The position numbers were made by a program, and so were the translations under genes. From contig CAZBDU010000011.1 in assembly GCA_964490725.1 (NCBI GenBank), positions 1-64,000 on the forward strand: a DNA stretch of 64,000 nucleotides, read 5' to 3'. Below are positions 51,772 through 59,819 of this stretch, one piece after another (the first letter of the stretch is position 1; the number at the start of each line of letters is the position of its first letter). Source of the stretch: CAZBDU01 sp964490725 (GTDB lineage: Bacteria > Spirochaetota > Spirochaetia > SZUA-6 > DRHE01). The notes under the pieces were generated by a model, which was given only the letters and a program-made list of their open reading frames with translations, did not search any database and had not been told where the DNA came from.

Positions 51772-52809
51772 CTACTCGTACCTTGCCCCGGGAACGGTGA
51801 GCAGAGGCGGGTCCGGCAGGCTTGCCAGCACGCAGCCCTTCAGCGGCTGCAAGTCTTCGTACGCATGGCGCTCCATGATTTCCTGCAGCTCCCGCAGCAT
51901 CCGTGCTCCGGCCCTGATGTCTCGATACACGGCCTTGCAGATCTGCACCGCCGCTGCTCCCGCCATCACCGCCTCCAGGATGTCCGCACCCCGGAGCAGC
52001 CCTCCGGAACACACCAGAGGAGTGCTGGACAGCTTTGCCAGGTAGGCGGTGTGAAGAATGGTGCTGGGCTTCACCGGCCCGGTCACCATCGGAGAGATGG
52101 GCAGTCCTTTTTCCATGCGCAGCCGGAGGTTGCCCGGAAGAACCGGTTGCCGCGTTTCCAGGTCGATCTTCAGGTTGGGCATTCTGCCGCCTACGAAGCA
52201 GTAGGCGTCGGGCCGTGCTCTGCGATCCAGGGCATCGAGAAACGGCCTTTCGATCAGGCTGGCCAGCGGGAGCTTGCTCCACACCGGGACCCGCACCGCT
52301 CTCTTCACCTCATTGATGAGCTCCACGGCGCGGGCTGTGTTCCCTATCCACCATTTCCCCAGGCAGGCATACTCCTGTCCCAGGTGAGGTCCGGTGGAGG
52401 GGCACACCATGTTCAGCTCGATGGCAGACACACCGGCCTCCTGGAAGCGCCGGCAGATGGACAGGATCTCCTCCAGGCTGTTGCCGGTGCAGCTGCCGAT
52501 TATCTTGCAGTCATTCTCCTCTGCCAGATCGACGGTCCGGCGGATCGCTTCCTCCATCCGGTCGATGCCCGGGTTGCGGAGAGCCTCTGCCCCGCTCAGG
52601 AGGTTCTTCTCCTCCGGGTCGTACCAGAACACGGTGGGCCTGGGAGCTCCCGCCAGGGGTGTGATGGTGGTGGTCTTGGTGACCACCGCTGCGTAACCGC
52701 GAGCCACGTGCTGGCGGAGCCCGGCGGCGGTGCTCGTGTAGGCAGCCGAGGACAGTATGAGAGGGTTCTTCAGCTTCAGGCCTCCGGCATCGACGCTGAG
52801 TCTTGCCAC
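51772..52809 (-). CDS. PreA-like dihydropyrimidine/dihydroorotate dehydrogenase-family flavoprotein
   Basis: 345 residues, an FMN TIM barrel. Seen: the opening LSVDAGGLKLKNPLILSSAA, the FMN lysine in VVTKTTT (K45), the active-site cysteine in ELNMVCPSTG (C136) and the phosphate site VCSGGLLRGADILEAV. It most resembles the PreA subunit of NAD-dependent dihydropyrimidine dehydrogenase but lacks its C-terminal 4Fe-4S domain. GTG 52809 starts just before the first strand; a TTG at 52851 would overlap the amidohydrolase gene. Role inferred: reduction of a ring double bond before hydrolysis by the neighbouring amidohydrolase. Confidence 0.82.
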   Translation of the reverse strand: MARLSVDAGGLKLKNPLILSSAAYTSTAAGLRQHVARGYAAVVTKTTTITPLAGAPRPTVFWYDPEEKNLLSGAEALRNPGIDRMEEAIRRTVDLAEENDCKIIGSCTGNSLEEILSICRRFQEAGVSAIELNMVCPSTGPHLGQEYACLGKWWIGNTARAVELINEVKRAVRVPVWSKLPLASLIERPFLDALDRRARPDAYCFVGGRMPNLKIDLETRQPVLPGNLRLRMEKGLPISPMVTGPVKPSTILHTAYLAKLSSTPLVCSGGLLRGADILEAVMAGAAAVQICKAVYRDIRAGARMLRELQEIMERHAYEDLQPLKGCVLASLPDPPLLTVPGARYE

Positions 52810-52822
52810 GTGCGTCGTGCTC

Positions 52823-54217
52823 TCAGCGTGCCACCGGAACGAATCGGCCAAAGCCGGGCTTGCCGACCACTTTGCCTTTGTCCATCACCACGGTCCCGCG
52901 GACGATCGTCTGCACGGGCATTCCCTTGACCTTCCAGCCTTCGAAGGGGTTGTAGCCGGCGCGGCTGTAGCTCTGCTCCTTGGTGATGGTACATTCCTTC
53001 TCCAGATCCACGACGACCAGGTCCGCATCCGCGCCGACCCTGATGACGCCCTTGCGGGGATAGAAGCCAAAGCGTTTGGCCGGTATCTCGCTGCCCAGCT
53101 CGACGATGCGCTGCAACGAGATGCGGCCCTGGCTGGCCGCGTTGAGGAACAGGGACAGGTAGTCCTGAACGTAGGGTGCCCCACCGTGGGCCTTCCACAT
53201 GTCCTTCCAGCCGATTTCCTTTTCGTCGATGTGATGCGGAGCGTGGTCGGTCCCCCAGAAGGCGGGGAAGGGCAACGTTTTTCGCTGCACGACGTCCCAG
53301 AGCGCTTCCTGGTCCTTGGGAGGCGTCCAGCTGCCCAGCACGTAGGGGCCGCGCTTCTTGACGTCTTCCATGGTGATGAAGAAGTGGGGCGGATTCATCT
53401 CGCAGGAAAGGTCGACACCGTCGTTGTAGAACCACTCGGCCATCCGGGTACCCAGGTAGGTGTTGAGATGGAGCAGATTGAGCTTGACCCTGGCGGAGCG
53501 GGCCAGGATGAACAGGGCCGCAAAGGCGGTATCGTAGACGATGGAGTCCGCATAGCGGAGGGCATGGGCGTAGTCCTGGGGTCCGGTGAGGCCCTTCTCC
53601 CAGAAGTAGCGATTCTCGATCCACTCGAACAGGTCCTGATTGTGGGGATGCACGGAGCAGATGGCGTTGCTGCGGGCGCAGGCCTGAAATATCTCGTAGA
53701 GGTGGCCGTAGCTGAGGATGCCCAGCTCGGGCATGTGGGGATAGCTGCGTTTGGTGTCGTTCATCATGAAGACTTTGAGCCCGATGACTCCTTCGCCCAT
53801 GATCTTTTCGACTTCGGAGAGGTCTGTCGGTGGACCGATCCAGTGATTGAAATCGACCACCGCCTTCGTCGCGGCGAGCGCCTTGTGTTCCACCGTCCTT
53901 TCGTAGGAGTTTGTCGACGGCTTGACGTTGGGCATGTCCACCGCCAGAGTCACCCCTCCGGCGGCGGCGGCCTGCGTGGCGGATGTAATATCCTCTTTGT
54001 GGGTGAAGCCCGGTTCCCGCATGTGAACGTGCGTATCGATCAGCCCGGGCAGCACGTACTTGCCTCTTGCGTCGATCGTGTGGTCGGCCTCTGGAGCCGG
54101 GGATGCCGGAGCGGCGATCGAGTGTATCTTCTCATCCTTCACCTGGATGTCCGCCTCCACGAAGTCCTGGTTCAGGTACACCTTGCCACCCTTGACAAGT
54201 AGACTCAGTTTTTCCAT
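52823..54217 (-). CDS. Cyclic amidohydrolase (dihydropyrimidinase/allantoinase/dihydroorotase family)
   Basis: 464 residues. All metal ligands of the binuclear centre can be seen: H63 and H65 in GLIDTHVHMREPG, the carbamylated lysine K148 in VIGLKVFMM, H190 (SVHPHN), H250 (NLLHLNT) and D324 (GTDHAPH). The C-terminal beta strand pair (DADLVVVDLEKE) is present. It hydrolyses a ring amide such as a dihydropyrimidine, hydantoin or allantoin. GGAGAG precedes the ATG. First gene of an operon with the flavoprotein and the FCD regulator, driven by the promoter at 54358-54385. Confidence 0.9.
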   Translation of the reverse strand: MEKLSLLVKGGKVYLNQDFVEADIQVKDEKIHSIAAPASPAPEADHTIDARGKYVLPGLIDTHVHMREPGFTHKEDITSATQAAAAGGVTLAVDMPNVKPSTNSYERTVEHKALAATKAVVDFNHWIGPPTDLSEVEKIMGEGVIGLKVFMMNDTKRSYPHMPELGILSYGHLYEIFQACARSNAICSVHPHNQDLFEWIENRYFWEKGLTGPQDYAHALRYADSIVYDTAFAALFILARSARVKLNLLHLNTYLGTRMAEWFYNDGVDLSCEMNPPHFFITMEDVKKRGPYVLGSWTPPKDQEALWDVVQRKTLPFPAFWGTDHAPHHIDEKEIGWKDMWKAHGGAPYVQDYLSLFLNAASQGRISLQRIVELGSEIPAKRFGFYPRKGVIRVGADADLVVVDLEKECTITKEQSYSRAGYNPFEGWKVKGMPVQTIVRGTVVMDKGKVVGKPGFGRFVPVAR

Positions 54218-54323
54218 GACCGCGTTCTCTCCTTCCCCGTCATGATCGCCGGCGGGTCGACCGCGCCGATGCGATCGGATCCCACCAGGGCCTTCGGAAC
54301 AGCGTCAAGAAGCAAATGGATTC

Positions 54324-54347
54324 ACTGCTATTCATATGGTGAGTAGC
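54324..54347. promoter_or_regulatory. Regulon operator, site 1
   Basis: A 24-bp imperfect palindrome with CATATG at its centre and CTGCT/AGTAGC-like arms. 23 bases are identical to site 2. It begins 10 bases after the -10 box of the amidohydrolase promoter. Confidence 0.8.
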
Positions 54348-54357
54348 TCCAGGTTCG

Positions 54358-54385
54358 AGTATACCATGGGCTGGCCTGTTGTCAA
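54358..54385 (-). promoter_or_regulatory. Promoter of the amidohydrolase-flavoprotein-regulator operon
   Basis: On the minus strand TTGACA (54380-54385) and TATACT (54358-54363) are 16 bases apart. The -35 box overlaps the stop codon of the upstream FAD-subunit gene, so the operon has its own promoter inside a run of same-strand genes. Confidence 0.8.
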
Positions 54386-55416
54386 CAGGGGCATTCGTCC
54401 TGGTCCTCCTCGTCTCCCGCGAGAGCTCTTCTCAGTGTCCGCCGTACCAGGGCGCCGGCCAGATCCATCTTGAAACGGTTTCCGCGTAGAGGTTTCGCGC
54501 CATGCAGCGCGGCCTGCGCCGCATCATCCAGCAGACCGCTGTCCAGCGTTCTACCCTTGACGACCTCTGCGCACCCCTCGGCCAGGAACGGCAGCGGGGC
54601 CACGCCGCCCAGTGCCAGTCTGATATCCCGGCACGCACCGTTGCCCATCGCGGCTACTACGGCCACACTGGCCAGGGCGAAGTCCGCGGCGTGCCTGAGC
54701 CGGTGTTTGAGGAAGACCTGGCGGTTTCCCGGCGGCGGGAAGGGAATGCGGATTTCCTTTATGAGCTGGTCCGGCCGGAGCACGGTTTCACGGCAGCTGT
54801 CCGCATCCGTGAACAGCTCCTCCAGGGGAAGCACTCGTTCCCCATCGTGGCCGGCAATCACCGCTTCCGCCTTCAGGGCAAGCAGGGCCGGGGCGGTGTC
54901 GGAGGGATGAGCCATCACACATTTGCCGGTCTTGAGAATTGCGTGATAGTCCCTGTGCTCTCCTCTGACGGCAAAGCACTTCCTGCCGCCCTTCTTGAAG
55001 CAGAGGAAATGAGGATGTCGAAAATACATGCAGCGGGGCCTCTGACAGATATTGCCGCCCAGGGTGCCCATGTTTCTCAGCTGGGTGGTCCCAACGCTGT
55101 CTGCCGCCTGAGACAGGACCGGGCAATACCTTCGGACCAGATCATTGTCCGCTATGCGGGCAAGCGTTGTCGCGGCGCCGATCCTCAGACCTGCCTCGTA
55201 TTCGCTGATCCGGTCGATCTGAGGGATCGTCTTGATGTTGACCAGTATCTCGGGGGTTCTCAGCCCGGGTCCTTCGATCCCGTCCTTGAGCAGCCCCAGC
55301 AGGTCCGTCGCGCCGGCGATGACCGCCGCCTTCTCGCCGTTCTCCTCCAGCAGGTGAACGGCTGCGGCTACGGTCGTGGCGTCGACATGCTCGAAGCGTG
55401 GCAGCTCGTACAGCAT
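54382..55416 (-). CDS. Molybdenum hydroxylase FAD subunit with extra cysteine loop
   Basis: 344 residues of the CoxM/XdhB/HcrB family. The FAD sites are AVIAGATDLL (31-40) and TLGGNICQ (118-125). After it comes an insertion with C124, C129, C139, C147 and C166. 4-Hydroxybenzoyl-CoA reductase has a similar cysteine loop in this subunit (HcrB), which binds an added 4Fe-4S cluster and lets electrons flow toward the substrate. Ordinary xanthine dehydrogenases lack it. Its ATG lies two bases after the stop of the large subunit. It should pass electrons between FAD and the 2Fe-2S subunit. Confidence 0.88.
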   Translation of the reverse strand: MLYELPRFEHVDATTVAAAVHLLEENGEKAAVIAGATDLLGLLKDGIEGPGLRTPEILVNIKTIPQIDRISEYEAGLRIGAATTLARIADNDLVRRYCPVLSQAADSVGTTQLRNMGTLGGNICQRPRCMYFRHPHFLCFKKGGRKCFAVRGEHRDYHAILKTGKCVMAHPSDTAPALLALKAEAVIAGHDGERVLPLEELFTDADSCRETVLRPDQLIKEIRIPFPPPGNRQVFLKHRLRHAADFALASVAVVAAMGNGACRDIRLALGGVAPLPFLAEGCAEVVKGRTLDSGLLDDAAQAALHGAKPLRGNRFKMDLAGALVRRTLRRALAGDEEDQDECPC

Positions 55417-55417
55417 T

Positions 55418-57772
55418 CTACCTCTGTTGGCCCCGTTTCCTGAGGGCTTCGAGAATCTTGTCAGGGGTGATCGGCAGCTCGTTGAACCACACCCCGGTAG
55501 CGTGATGTATGGCGTTGCCGATGGCAGCGGGTGTTGGAGTGTTGGTCACCTCCGCCCCGCCCCTTGCGCCGAAGGCAAAGTAGGGGTCCGGGCTTTCTAC
55601 CAGGAACGCATCGATGGGGGGCATATCCCGGGAGGTGGGTATGCGGTACTGGTGCAGGTTCGTGTTGAGCATCTTGCCCGTCCCCCGATCGTAGATTCCT
55701 TCCTCTGACAGGGCGTAGCCCACTCCAATTTCGATCCCGCCGACGATCTGGGAGATGCAGAGCTTTGGGTTGATCGCCCGCCCGAGGTCCTGGGCGGCCG
55801 TCATCCTGACAATGGTGACCTCGCCGGTTTCGGTGTCTACCTCCACTTCGGCGGCCTGGGCCCCGAAAGACGAAAACAGGGGAGTCTCGGGGTTGACTTC
55901 CCGGGTGCCGCTGCCCCGGATTGGACTGCCCGGGTCTATGCCGCTGCAAACGGACCCGTAGGGTATCGACCTGCCGGGATCGGACCTGACGTAGATGCTG
56001 CCGTCCCGGGATTGAAGCTCTCCCGGTGCAACGCCCAGGAGGGGAGCGGCGATCTGGAAGAGCTTCTCGCGAGCCTCCGCGGCGGCCTGGAGGACGGGGG
56101 GGCCCATCTCGGCGGTGACCCTGGAGGAGTGGCAGGCCGGCCCAAAGCGGGTGCCTTCGGTGTCGCCGCAGACCACGCGGATCTCTTCGGGTCTGATGCC
56201 CAGCTCCTCGGCGGCGATCATGGCGAATATGGTCCGCTGCCCGCCCCCGATGTCCACGACGCCGATATGCAGCGTAGTGGTGCCGTCCTGCTGTATGTCC
56301 ACATCGGCGTAGGCCTTGTTGGGCAATTTCCCCGCACTCTGGTGGGCGATGAAGGAAGCCATGCCGATACCCCTCTTCCTGGCTCCCTGTGAAGACCTGG
56401 ACAGGGTCTCGCGCCTTTCCCAGCCTATGGCTTCCGTGACCTTCTGCATGCACTTGTCGAGCTGTTTGGCGGACCACGGCACCCGCATTTCCTGCTCCAT
56501 GAGCTCGGCCTTGGTGTGGGTGGAGGCATGGGTCTTGTAGTTCTTCATCCTGAGCTCCAGCGGGTCCATGCCGATGGCCTCCGCCAGTCGATCCATGTGC
56601 GTCTCCAGGCAGAAGATCGCGGGCATGTTGAAGGGGGCGCGAAACGGTCCGGTGGTCTGAAGATTGGTGAACACCCCCACCTGCTCGAGGTGGACGTTGG
56701 CGCACTCGTAGAGGTTGGAGGTATGCCAGATGATCCTGTTGGGGTTGTAGTTGTTCCGGCCGGCCGCCGCCCCGATGTTGAGAAGGGCCCGTTCCCGGAT
56801 GGCTGTCAGCTTGCCGTTCTTGCGAACGCCGATCTTCAGGTAAACCCTGCAATCGTAGCGATGCGCATGGGTCAGGAACTCCTCGGCCCGGGACCACTCC
56901 ATGCGCACCGGCCTTCCGGTTAGCATCGAGAGCCTGGCCGCGTAGTAGCTGATTCGATGCGACCAGCCCTTCGAGCCGAAGCCGCCGCCGAGGTATTGCA
57001 CGATGACCCGAACCTTGTCGGGATCCAGATCGAGGGAGCGGGCGAGAGCCAGCTTGGAGTTCCAGACCCCCTGAGCCGCGTCCCACACCGAAAGGATCTG
57101 CCCGTTCCAGAGGGCCACGCAGGCTCGGGTCTGAATGGTGGCGTGGTATTGTGTCGGCGTGAGGTAGGTGTCCTCGACCACGACGTCCGCCTGGGCAAGG
57201 CCCTCCTCCGTATCGCCCCGCCGGAGGATGAACGGCTTCCTGTCGAACAGCTCCCGTCCCGGGTACGCTTCGTCCCCCACCAGGGGAGGGGGAGGATTGT
57301 TCAGGGTTTCCTCCAGGTCTATCATCGGGGAGAGGACTTCGTACTCCACCTGGATCAGCTCGATTGCCTTCCGCGCCGTGTCCGCATCTTCGGCGGCTAC
57401 AACCGCCACCTCCTGCCCTTCATGCGTGAGGACTTCTGCGAACGCGGGCTCCGGCACCTCGTACCAGTAGGTGCGCCACCCTTCGGAGGTCTCCTTGCTG
57501 AGGACCGCTTTCACTCCGGGCAAGGTCTGGGCCCTGGAGGTGTCGAGCCTTACGATCCTTGCTCTGGGGTGGGGGCAGCGGAGCGTCTTTCCGTACAGCT
57601 GACCGGGGAAGCTCAGATCCCCCGCATAGAGGGCGCTTCCGGTGACCTTTTCCACGCCATCGAGGCGGTTGATCGGCTGACCTACGACGGACAGCTCTCT
57701 GCCCAGGGGTGGTGGAGCAGTGCCCTTGACCAGCAGCTTGTTTTCTTCCTTAGGTTCTTCGGTTTCTTCCAT
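55418..57772 (-). CDS. Molybdenum hydroxylase large (Mo-cofactor) subunit
   Basis: 784 residues, the full length of the xanthine dehydrogenase/CoxL/HcrA family. Seen: an N-terminal GEPINRLDGVEKVTG-type lead, the cofactor motif LGGGFGSKG, the TTGPFRAPF segment and, near the C-terminus, the catalytic glutamate in GARGGAEV (GVGE in most relatives). It binds molybdopterin cytosine dinucleotide and the aromatic substrate. CoxL-type CSFR is absent, so it is not CO dehydrogenase. Middle gene of the small-large-FAD operon. The ribosome site AAGG lies in a 14-bp tandem repeat. Confidence 0.92.
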   Translation of the reverse strand: MEETEEPKEENKLLVKGTAPPPLGRELSVVGQPINRLDGVEKVTGSALYAGDLSFPGQLYGKTLRCPHPRARIVRLDTSRAQTLPGVKAVLSKETSEGWRTYWYEVPEPAFAEVLTHEGQEVAVVAAEDADTARKAIELIQVEYEVLSPMIDLEETLNNPPPPLVGDEAYPGRELFDRKPFILRRGDTEEGLAQADVVVEDTYLTPTQYHATIQTRACVALWNGQILSVWDAAQGVWNSKLALARSLDLDPDKVRVIVQYLGGGFGSKGWSHRISYYAARLSMLTGRPVRMEWSRAEEFLTHAHRYDCRVYLKIGVRKNGKLTAIRERALLNIGAAAGRNNYNPNRIIWHTSNLYECANVHLEQVGVFTNLQTTGPFRAPFNMPAIFCLETHMDRLAEAIGMDPLELRMKNYKTHASTHTKAELMEQEMRVPWSAKQLDKCMQKVTEAIGWERRETLSRSSQGARKRGIGMASFIAHQSAGKLPNKAYADVDIQQDGTTTLHIGVVDIGGGQRTIFAMIAAEELGIRPEEIRVVCGDTEGTRFGPACHSSRVTAEMGPPVLQAAAEAREKLFQIAAPLLGVAPGELQSRDGSIYVRSDPGRSIPYGSVCSGIDPGSPIRGSGTREVNPETPLFSSFGAQAAEVEVDTETGEVTIVRMTAAQDLGRAINPKLCISQIVGGIEIGVGYALSEEGIYDRGTGKMLNTNLHQYRIPTSRDMPPIDAFLVESPDPYFAFGARGGAEVTNTPTPAAIGNAIHHATGVWFNELPITPDKILEALRKRGQQR

Positions 57773-57800
57773 GGCCGATCTACCTTGGCCGATCTACCTT
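57773..57800. repeat. 14-bp exact tandem duplication before the large-subunit gene
   Basis: GGCCGATCTACCTT occurs twice, directly before the start codon at 57772. On the coding strand this doubles the AAGGTAG ribosome site. Confidence 0.85.
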
Positions 57801-57806
57801 CGACTG

Positions 57807-58280
57807 TCAGCTTGCTCCTCTGAAGCAAGCGATTGCTGCCTGAACGATGTTGGGAAAACAGCCGCAGCGGCAGGCGTTCCCGTCAATGGCCTTGCGGATC
57901 TGCTCTTCGCTGGGCCGGGCACAGTGGTCCAGCAGAGCCACGAGTGACATCAGCATTCCCGGAGTGCAGTATCCGCACTGGAAAGCGTCGTGCTCGATGA
58001 ACGCCTCCTGGAGGGCATGGAGCCTGCCGTTCTTCGCCAGCCCTTCCACGGTGATCACGTTGCGTCCGGCAGCCTCGACTGCCAGCATCGAGCAGGAATA
58101 GACCGCTTCTCCATCCACGATTACAGTACAGCTGCCGCACTCACCTCGATTGCACCCCACTTTCGTTCCCGTGAGCTGCAGGTGCCCGCGAAGAAACTCT
58201 GCCAGCGTCACTCGTGGCTCCACGCTGGCGGTGATGTTTGTTCTGTTCACCGTGAGGGAGATCTGTTTCTGGCAGGGCAT
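57807..58280 (-). CDS. Molybdenum hydroxylase 2Fe-2S subunit
   Basis: 157 residues with the two clusters of the family: plant-type ferredoxin C43, C48, C51, C63 (GCNRGECGSC, YSC) and the second cluster C102, C105, C137, C139 (CGYCTPGM, CRCGCFPNI). The second motif reads CRCGCF where CRCTGY is usual, adding C141. AAAGGAA precedes the ATG. First gene of the hydroxylase operon, behind promoter 58398-58425. Confidence 0.95.
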   Translation of the reverse strand: MPCQKQISLTVNRTNITASVEPRVTLAEFLRGHLQLTGTKVGCNRGECGSCTVIVDGEAVYSCSMLAVEAAGRNVITVEGLAKNGRLHALQEAFIEHDAFQCGYCTPGMLMSLVALLDHCARPSEEQIRKAIDGNACRCGCFPNIVQAAIACFRGAS

Positions 58281-58360
58281 CCGGTTTCCTTTCCTGGTCC
58301 TGGCGGGTGGAGCTTTCGTTCCCGGCCTCGCCGGCGCTGAACGGCGCTGCGCGCCCGTTT

Positions 58361-58384
58361 GCTGCTATTCATATGGTGAGTAGC
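58361..58384. promoter_or_regulatory. Regulon operator, site 2
   Basis: A 24-bp imperfect palindrome (GCTGCT left arm, CATATG centre, AGTAGC right arm) lying 13 bases after the -10 box of the hydroxylase operon and between that promoter and its first gene. Confidence 0.8.
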
Positions 58385-58397
58385 ACACACAGCGGCC

Positions 58398-58425
58398 AGT
58401 ATAGCAGGAACCACCGCCTTGTCAA
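58398..58425 (-). promoter_or_regulatory. Promoter of the molybdenum hydroxylase operon
   Basis: On the minus strand TTGACA (58420-58425) and TATACT (58398-58403) are 16 bases apart, the same form as the two sister promoters. Confidence 0.8.
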
Positions 58426-58447
58426 GAAGAAAAATCACGGCAGGAAC

Positions 58448-58475
58448 TTGACAACCCTCCGGTTCGTGCTATACT
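58448..58475 (+). promoter_or_regulatory. Promoter of the tripartite transporter operon
   Basis: TTGACA (58448-58453) and TATACT (58470-58475) are 16 bases apart. It is divergent from the hydroxylase promoter, with 22 bases between the two -35 boxes. Confidence 0.8.
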
Positions 58476-58477
58476 TA

Positions 58478-58501
58478 GCTGCTCACCATGTGAATAGCAG
58501 C
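58478..58501. promoter_or_regulatory. Regulon operator, site 3
   Basis: The same 24-bp element in inverse orientation, with GCTGCT and AGCAGC arms and a CATGTG centre. It starts 2 bases after the -10 box, so it covers the transcription start. Confidence 0.8.
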
Positions 58502-58571
58502 GTATCCGAAGGGATTGCAGGACCGGGAGTCCTGGGGCGGGGTGGAGCATTGGCACCCACCTGCCAACCGG

Positions 58572-58584
58572 AAAGGAGGTGATC
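58572..58584 (+). other. Extended Shine-Dalgarno sequence without a start codon
   Basis: AAAGGAGGTGATC complements the 3' end of 16S rRNA over its whole length, yet no ATG, GTG or TTG lies 4-12 bases downstream. The transporter gene starts 66 bases later behind its own AGGAAGG. Confidence 0.6.
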
Positions 58585-58650
58585 TGCGCCCGTCATCGGC
58601 AGAGGTAGACGTCCGTGGAGATAGAGCTGAATCGCAAAAAAGGAAGGAAC

Positions 58651-59700
58651 ATGATGGAGAGAAGAGTGAAAAGAGGCGCCGTGGCTGTCTGCGCGTTCCT
58701 GGTTGGCTTCTTGTTCGCCGGCCTCATGGCCTACGCAAGCGGTGCGAAGGAGCCGCAGACGGCTGAGGAGTTTTTCAAGGGGAAAACCATCAACTTCATC
58801 GTGACCAATGAGCCCGGCAGTGGGTTTGACACCTACACCCGTGCTGTGGCGCCCTACCTGCAGAAGTACATTCCCGGCTCAAAAGTCATTGTCACCAACA
58901 TACCCGACGCTGGGGGCATCATCGGCCAGAACAAGGTCTACACCGCGGAGCCCAACGGCCTGACGATATGCATGACCAGCGGAGCGGGCATGATGTTTTC
59001 CCAGCTTCGTGAACTGCCCGGCGTGAAGTTCGATCTGCGCAACCACATCTGGCTGGGCAGGGTGGCATCCGAAGTGCATGTGATGATTGTGAGCAAGCAG
59101 TCGCCTTTCAGGAGCTTCGAGGACCTGGTCCGCTACAAGGAACCTTTCAGATTCGCGGCCAGCGGTGTGGGCAGTGACGACTACATCGTGGTGGGCATCA
59201 TCGCGGACGCGTTGAACCTTCCTCTCGAACAGATCGTCGGCTACGAAGAAGGCGGGGAGTGGCTGGCCATCGTGAAAGGAGAGGTCTGGGGAGGTCAGGG
59301 CAGCTGGGGCTCCACGCGGCAGTTCATCGAAAGCGGAGACGCGATCCCCGTTCTCCAGATAACGACGGAAAGAAGCCAGCTGCTGCCGGACGTGCCCACA
59401 ATCGTGGAGGTGGTGGACCAGGAGCACAAGAGCCTGGCCACGGCCGTGGCCAGCATCTTCGCCTTCGACAGGGTCATCTGCGCTCCTCCGGGTGTTCCCG
59501 AGGACAGGGTTGCGTTGTTGCGGGAAGCGCTGAGAAAGACCTTCGATGATCCGGGATATCAGGAAGATCTGAAGAAGCTGAAACGGGTCCACGTTCCGGC
59601 GACGGGTGAGCAGACCGACACGATCATGCGCCAGGCTTTCGACCAGGCGGATCTGCTGTCCGATGTCCTGGCCGGGCTTCCGAGGGTGGAGGAAGACTAG
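58651..59700 (+). CDS. tctC: Tripartite tricarboxylate transporter binding protein (TctC/Bug family)
   Basis: 349 residues. The signal peptide (hydrophobic VCAFLVGFLFAGLMAYA) is followed by SGAKEP, a spirochaete-like mature start. The Bug-family fold is seen in GKTINFIVTNEPGSGFDTYTRAVAPYL, the NIPDAGGIIGQN loop and ICAPPGVPEDRVALL. Bug proteins bind carboxylates and some cyclic compounds outside the cell and pass them to TctA/TctB. ATG 58651 with AGGAAGG upstream is used; GTG 58615 would add 12 residues. First gene of the transporter operon. Confidence 0.92.
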   Translation: MMERRVKRGAVAVCAFLVGFLFAGLMAYASGAKEPQTAEEFFKGKTINFIVTNEPGSGFDTYTRAVAPYLQKYIPGSKVIVTNIPDAGGIIGQNKVYTAEPNGLTICMTSGAGMMFSQLRELPGVKFDLRNHIWLGRVASEVHVMIVSKQSPFRSFEDLVRYKEPFRFAASGVGSDDYIVVGIIADALNLPLEQIVGYEEGGEWLAIVKGEVWGGQGSWGSTRQFIESGDAIPVLQITTERSQLLPDVPTIVEVVDQEHKSLATAVASIFAFDRVICAPPGVPEDRVALLREALRKTFDDPGYQEDLKKLKRVHVPATGEQTDTIMRQAFDQADLLSDVLAGLPRVEED

Positions 59701-59750
59701 CGGGTTTGCCCCGAGGACTGGACGCCCGCACGACAGGCGCACGCACGGCT

Positions 59751-59789
59751 TGGAACCCCCAGTCGGACGACAACCGGCTGAGGGTTCCA
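59751..59789 (+). terminator. Hairpin between tctC and tctA
   Basis: TGGAACCC pairs with GGGTTCCA (8 bp) and, inside, CAGTCGG with CCGGCTG (7 bp with one G-T), around a 7-base loop. There is no T run. It probably shields or partly ends the tctC message so that the binding protein exceeds the membrane subunits. Confidence 0.65.
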
Positions 59790-59819
59790 GCCAAGAACAG
59801 CTGACAGAGGGATTGACGC

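Noticed and set aside
52823..54217. A plain pyrimidine-degradation operon (dihydropyrimidinase with PreTA)
   Set aside because: PreT and beta-ureidopropionase are missing, the PreA-like protein lacks its FeS domain, and the block is co-regulated with a molybdenum hydroxylase.
55461..57086. A 541-codon open frame within the hydroxylase large subunit
   Set aside because: Shadow frame with Arg/Gly/Pro-rich product and no motif. The large-subunit frame is complete.
55418..58280. Aerobic CO dehydrogenase (CoxSML)
   Set aside because: The large subunit lacks the CSFR active-site loop, and the FAD subunit has the extra cysteines of 4-hydroxybenzoyl-CoA reductase.
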